This document shows positions 59,512 to 64,000 of a stretch of DNA of 64,000 nt, piece after piece. The notes beneath the pieces are model-generated. The model saw nothing but the letters and a program-made list of their open reading frames with translations, did no database searches and had not been told where the DNA came from. The DNA comes from Cycas panzhihuaensis (taxonomy: Eukaryota; Cycadophyta). A program made the position numbers and the translations under genes. The first letter of the stretch is position 1. Each line of letters opens with the position of its first letter. The DNA lies in the NCBI GenBank assembly GCA_023213395.1, contig CM041465.1, forward strand, positions 103,175,741-103,239,740, read 5' to 3'.

Positions 59512-59934
59512 ATGTCTCTTCTCGTTTTTACCGATGGTGGAAGTCGCGGCAACCCCGGACCTTCCGCCGCTGCGTGGATTCTTCGCAGCCCTTTCGGACA
59601 CGATTTCTTGCGTTCTGGGGTCTTTCTTCCCGAGGCTACCAATAACGAAGCCGAGTACACGGTCGTTATTGAAGCCCTGACCGATGCTCTCCGTTTCCAT
59701 CGAGGGTCCATCGTGTTGTTTTATGATTCTCAGGTTGTGGTGTCCCATCTCACCCAGGTCTACCAGGTGCGATGCCCTCGCCTGAGAACCCTCGCGTCTA
59801 CTGCCAGGTCTCTTCTGGCTTGTTTCTTATCGGTGGATATTCAGCATATCCCTAGGCACCTCAATGCTGAGGCCGACAGTCTCGTCCATCTCATCCTTGA
59901 GCGTCGCCTCCCTCTTCTATATAACCGCCCTTGA
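59512..59934 (+). CDS. E3 separate archaeal-type RNase H (aRNH), intact frame
   Basis: 140 codons from ATG (MSLLVFTDGGSRGNPGPSAA) to TGA. It is a type I RNase H of the plant/archaeal-like group that Tat-lineage elements are known to have acquired. The DEDD residues are all present: Asp8 (FTDGGS), Glu48 (NNEAEY), Asp72 (YDSQ), Asp122 (EADS), plus His116 in PRHLN. It should cleave RNA in RNA-DNA hybrids during reverse transcription, in place of the Gypsy RNase H that lacks its first Asp. It stands alone 4.1 kb after the integrase stop, past the antisense gene, so how it is expressed is unclear (own promoter, splicing or reinitiation). E1 and E2 keep the same 423-bp length. Confidence 0.9.
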   Translation: MSLLVFTDGGSRGNPGPSAAAWILRSPFGHDFLRSGVFLPEATNNEAEYTVVIEALTDALRFHRGSIVLFYDSQVVVSHLTQVYQVRCPRLRTLASTARSLLACFLSVDIQHIPRHLNAEADSLVHLILERRLPLLYNRP

Positions 59935-60282
59935 GGCTTGCCTGGCCAGCCCGTGCCCAAGTCTCCAGTTGCTGTTAGTTAGATTGCTTGCTCTATTTGC
60001 TGGATGCCCTCCTACTTCATGTTGCACTTCGGCGACGGGGGCATCCCCCTTTCACTTGCTTATTTCAGTTGTAGGTTGATGTTAGACGATGCGTAGGTAG
60101 CCCCTACGTTGTCCTCGGCTCCGTCTCCCTTGTCCACGCGTTCCGCCACGACACTCGCCTACGCCCTTAGTCCACGTGCTGCTCTTTATTGCTTATATAT
60201 ATATATATATGCATGTGCTACTCATATTTCTTGATTGTCAGCATTCGCCATCACATTACGCTTCCGAGCAGTGAGGCTCTGC
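59935..60282 (+). other. E3 3' spacer
   Basis: Between RNase H and polypurine tract; matches parts of 27320-27643 in E1 (GTAGGTAGCCCCTA, CAGCATTxGCCATCAC, CCGAGCAGTGAGGCTCT). It contains a (TA)n run at 60194-60210. No gene seen. Confidence 0.6.
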
Positions 60283-60293
60283 TGCCAAGGCGA
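60283..60293 (+). other. E3 polypurine tract (degraded)
   Basis: TGCCAAGGCGA before the 3' LTR, in the position of TAAGGGGGTAG in E1. Poor in purine continuity. Confidence 0.55.
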
Positions 60294-62807
60294 TGTTCCA
60301 CCACTGGAATGGACTCAGGACGCATCGACACAGGTTTGTTCAAGTATATTTTCTTACTTTTCTTGCCCATGCTTGATTGAGGTTATTTAGAGTAGGTTGC
60401 TTGACATATGCCTGCCTGCACGCATTGCCTTTCTACTTGTTCATTATGCATGTGCCTACGGCACACCTTCAACCTATGACGACTCACAGTGGGGGTATTC
60501 CTCAGTGAATGCTACACCCCGTATGGCGCACAGCGACCCACGGTGTCCCCACGGTTCTCCCGGGATGTTCCCGTCAATCTTCTTTGCTTTAGTTACGACA
60601 TGTCGCCTATGTTGCAATCCTTTCTAAGTTCGATCTAATCCTTAGTTATGACTCTTTGCATTGTTTTGGGTACTTGCCCACTGCTTGGGCATCCCCTCAG
60701 TTGCTCTAATTCACATTTAGCCTTTGTTTTTACCTCAAAACCTGGTATTTCTGCTCTTTTTTTCTTTTTTTTTAGTTTCAGGCTGATACCACGGTAAACT
60801 TAGCGGTACCGCAGAGTTTGCAGTGGTACCGCAGAGTTTGCCGCGGTACGACTATTTGAAATTTAAAAAGAGAACCACGCGATTTACTCTTTTTTAAACC
60901 GCCATGTGGCTTCGTTTGATTAGAGGCATACGACATCTCCAACGTTCACCTGCTGTGAATAGGGGATAAAGGGAATTTTCCTCCCCATTTTGAGAACTTT
61001 TTGCCCATTTTTCAAACTTCCAAGAGGAATTCCAAAGCTTTACACAGGAAAACACATAGAAAACAAACAACTTCATGCACAGCAACTAGAGGAAGTGAAG
61101 TGGGCTACCATCAACTAGATTTTTCAGGGCCATTGCTGCCCCCTACTGCTTTCCACAGCCAGCTCTATCCTTCTTGCAGGTGCTCAGAGATTCAAGGGTC
61201 TTCTTCACTCAAAAGGCTGTCTCAAGGATCATCTCTAAACTTGCAAGGAGCTTCTTTCAGCCATACCATTGCAGGGACTACTCATAACCAGCCTCTGTTT
61301 GTCACTTATTGCTGCTGCTCCAAGTGGCAAAATACATGCTTAATCTCCCATACAAGGTATTCCTTGGTTTTGTTTTTGCTTGCAACTTCTTGGTCTTTAC
61401 TTGTAATTCCTTGGTTCTTACTTGCAACTTTCTTGTTTTTACTAGTAAGTAGTCCATTCATTTCTTTTTCTGTTTTGTCTCTTTTGCTCCTAAATAAAAG
61501 TGGTCATCTCTATCCATAGTTATCCCACAGTGCTACCCTAAATTAGAGCCACTTTCCTGGTGTTTCCTTGGAGCCCCTCCATTTTCTCTAAATTCTCTTT
61601 TACTCTTTCCTTAGTCAGCCAGTGCAAGGGCACATATACGAGGATTCGAGGGAGGTAGGCGGGGTTCCGTCGCCCATTGCTATCCTTCTCCCCAAGGGTT
61701 CTGTCCCTTGTCCTCTTCCCCTTGCCATACACACTTTCTCAAGGAACGAGCTGAAGACGTTTTAGGGGATTTTGTCAGGGTATCCCGACCGGCCTAAGTC
61801 AACTCGCCTCCACCTTGTTACCACCTAGTATTTCCTTCCCGAACTCCGTGGAGTCTTCCCGTGGGTGAGTTAGCCATCCTGAGGCTATACTCAGTTCCAT
61901 TTCGTGTGTTTCTTGTATGCTTTTACTTCGTTTTGCTACATTCTGATGCATAGTTTAGTTCTTAGTTTCAGTTGATCTCAATTTAGATACGTATACATAT
62001 ATCTCTTGGTGTATCTTATAGCCTCTCTTCTGAGAGGAAGGTGCCTTTTCCTTACTTGTTTACAGGATCGTGCTTTGGCGGAAGTGATACGTGGGACGAG
62101 CCCGCTTCTTAGGTTAGCCCACTGCGGTACTTCTCTTTCTTAGTTTCAAGCTTCTTTTCAGTTCCTTTCGTTCCATCTAGTTTTGCATGCTCAAGGGGAG
62201 GTAAGTGGACCCCTCTACCACCGTCGATCAGCGTTGCATGCGCGGAGAAAGGAGAAAGGAGGAGCACGACTTAGAGAGACAAGCCACACCTCCAGCCAAA
62301 TGTTGGATCCAAGTATTCCCCTCGATTCCCGAGTGTTTCCTTTTACACTATTTCTTTTCTTTTGCATTTGCCTGAATAGATAGGAAATGATAAAAGAACA
62401 TAAAGTATGAAAAGGGAAAACATTCATTTTCTTGCATTATTTCCTGCTTTACATAGCATAGCGTAGATAGCCCATTTATTTCACACTCGAGCCACCCTTT
62501 CATCGCACCTTTCACCATATCTGCTTGCACATTGGATTAGTTGCCCCTATCTTCGTTGCCTTCTCATTGCCTTAAGAAGACGCAATGCGCGAGGCGTTTC
62601 CTTTCCTTCCCGGCCATCTGAAGGGTAGGAAGGCCTCGTTTTTGCACAGCTACCTGGAAGCAACCAGGCACCTTGCAGTCCCGAACCTGCGCTCCGGTGC
62701 ACGGATGTCCTGCGAGGTGAGATCCTCGCTGCCTAGCTTAGTTAGCATAGCGCCTTTTTATATCCCTTTGCTAGATGTAGGATCACCACCCCGTAGCGAG
62801 CGTTTCA
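60294..62807 (+). repeat. E3 3' LTR
   Basis: 2514 bp, TGTTCCACCACTGGAATGG to GCGAGCGTTTCA, nearly the same as 46079-48602. It is followed by the target duplication at 62808. Confidence 0.95.
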
Positions 62808-62812
62808 GCGTG
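62808..62812. other. E3 target site duplication, right
   Basis: GCGTG, pairing with GCGCG at 46074-46078. Confidence 0.75.
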
Positions 62813-64000
62813 TTATTCAATCCTAAAGCTTCCAGGAGGAGCATTCGTTGCTCGTGGCAGCTTCTCAAGACGTCCATGATGGACATCCCGGCAGCCACGG
62901 TATGAAGCTCTTCAACCACGAAAAAAAGCTTACCCTTCCCTGTGGGTTGGGTAAGGGCTTTCCTAAAGTCGAAGTGACCGGGGCAGACGGGAATGTTCTT
63001 GGGAAGTGACGAGATTTCTGGAGGAGGATCAAGATGTGATGTAGATGTAAAGGCGCCACCAACCTCTTTCACGACTTGAGACTGAGTTAAGGCATAAAGG
63101 GGAGTGGTCTCAAGCATCTGAATTACCTTCTTTCCCTTGTTACGAGATCGTGAAGGTGAAGGAGTGCAGCGGTCAGGGGAACGCGAAGAGGATGATGAAT
63201 CTCACGCACCCTTCCTTCTATCGCATGAAGGGCGAGAATCAAGGGATATACCCTAGTTCTGGTTGTTTCTTTGTTGAGTATTGTGATCACGCTCCCCATG
63301 TTTGGGGAATGGATCCTTATGAACAGGTTGATCGAGATTGGGTCTCAAGGCCCATCTGGGAGACGAATCACGTGGTGGGGTATCATGAGGGTGTTGCACC
63401 TGATAACGCGAGTCATCATGGAAGCATTCCCCATGGATGGAGCACTACTTCTTCTCAAGCGGAGGGTCAGCTTTCCTCACTTGAGAAGGTTGGGTACTAC
63501 CCCCTTTGGGGGGAGCGGCTTGAGAAGCCTGTTGAATTTGTTTATTAGAGGTTGGTGATGAAGGGGCTTGGAGTTTAAGCTCCTTCATCATATGCTCGAA
63601 TGAGCGTATGGCAGAAGTAAGGGGGTTTAAAGTCCTCTCAGTCAAATGAGAAGTAGACCTGGTGGGTTGTGAATGTTTAGTTTTCTTGGCTGGGGGAGGT
63701 GCCTCACGATGTTGTGAGGGCTTAAGAGGCCTCTTGAGTCCAACTTGGATCTCAATAGCCTCTAACGCTAAGCATTTCGCGATCGCGAAGTCACACATGG
63801 TTGCATGGTTGCCCCAATTTTGAGGACTTCCACATGTACTTCAGGGTGAAGTGCATTAACAAAAAGATCTCTCTTCAACTCCTCGAGCAACGTGGCCTTT
63901 GTGGAGTGAAGGAGGTCATAGAATCACCTCACAAAGTCACGAATCATCTCATCGTGACCTTGTTTGAGCGAAAGGAGAGATATCATTCCGCTCTCGAATG
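62808..64000 (-). mobile_element. E2, 5' side: gag fragment, continuing beyond the window
   Basis: Minus-strand E2 gag: LLSLKQGHDEM and KRDLFVNALHPEVHVEVLK (63990-63800), LALEAIEIQVGLKRPLKPSQ, CSIHGECFHDDSR with the last Cys changed to Tyr (near 63435-63400), then MLETTPLYALTQSQ, SIMDVLRSCHEQRMLLLEAL up to the E3 LTR. A small insertion near 63795, a TGA in the capsid region and other shifts break it. It rejoins the protease at 46078. Confidence 0.88.

Larger units (their letters stand above)
46079..62807 (+). mobile_element. E3: complete Tat/Ogre-like Ty3/Gypsy element inserted in E2
   Basis: 16.7 kb: 5' LTR 46079-48602, PBS 48604, gag-pol 48877-55428, four 85-bp hairpin repeats 55451-55790, antisense PMD gene 58971-56418, RNase H 59512-59934, 3' LTR 60294-62807. 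The flanks are E2 gag/PR on the minus strand and rejoin cleanly. It is the youngest and most GC-rich layer. The gag-pol frame carries about three frameshifts and six stops, so it is probably not autonomous, yet integrase and RNase H residues are well kept. Confidence 0.95.

Noticed and set aside
61001-61519. 172-codon frame in the E3 3' LTR
   Set aside because: The 5' LTR copy is broken in this frame and no family domain is visible; it is chance openness in an LTR.

Overview
This is a plant nuclear genome window made almost entirely of nested LTR retrotransposons. I found no host protein gene and no rRNA or tRNA gene. The tRNA-complementary primer sites, the Ty3/Gypsy and Ty1/Copia domains, the 2.5-3.3 kb LTRs and the heavy C-to-T decay point to a vascular plant with a large repeat-rich genome. 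The species cannot be named from what is here.

The window resolves into a stack of insertions. (1) Oldest: a minus-strand chromovirus-like Ty3/Gypsy RNase H-integrase remnant, 1-1358. (2) Into it went E0, a minus-strand Tat/Ogre-like Gypsy element. Its 3' LTR is 1359-3846, and its downstream RNase H gene is split between 4700-4892 and 30928-31130. (3) Into that RNase H gene went E1 (plus, 4893-30927), a heavily decayed relative. E1 carries a solo LTR (10864-11507) and a Copia element (Copia-1, minus, 17728-25324, perfect TSD TAATC). (4) Also into E0 went Copia-2 (plus, from 31277), which is cut in its protease at 34877 by (5) E2, a minus-strand Tat-like element (34878-46078, continuing 62808-64000 and beyond). 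(6) Youngest: E3 (plus, 46079-62807, 16.7 kb), complete with both LTRs, inserted in the gag/protease linker of E2.

E1, E2 and E3 share an unusual layout: 5' LTR, primer binding site, gag-PR-RT-RH-INT in one frame, a conserved stem-loop (four 85-bp tandem copies in E3), an antisense gene, a separate sense RNase H gene of exactly 423 bp, polypurine tract, 3' LTR. The antisense gene encodes a plant mobile domain (PMD)-like protein with an acidic linker and a charged, coiled-coil-like tail. It has a conserved phase-1 intron, a probable first intron full of palindromes and, in E2 and E3, a TATATAAGG box. The Gypsy-type RNase H next to RT lacks its first catalytic Asp in all three copies, so the separate archaeal-type RNase H probably does that job.

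All copies carry lesions (stops mostly at former CAG/CAA/CGA codons, frameshifts, altered RT or PR active-site residues), so none looks autonomous. E3's RNase H reading frame is intact. Only the inner elements are complete: E0, Copia-2 and E2 continue past the right edge.
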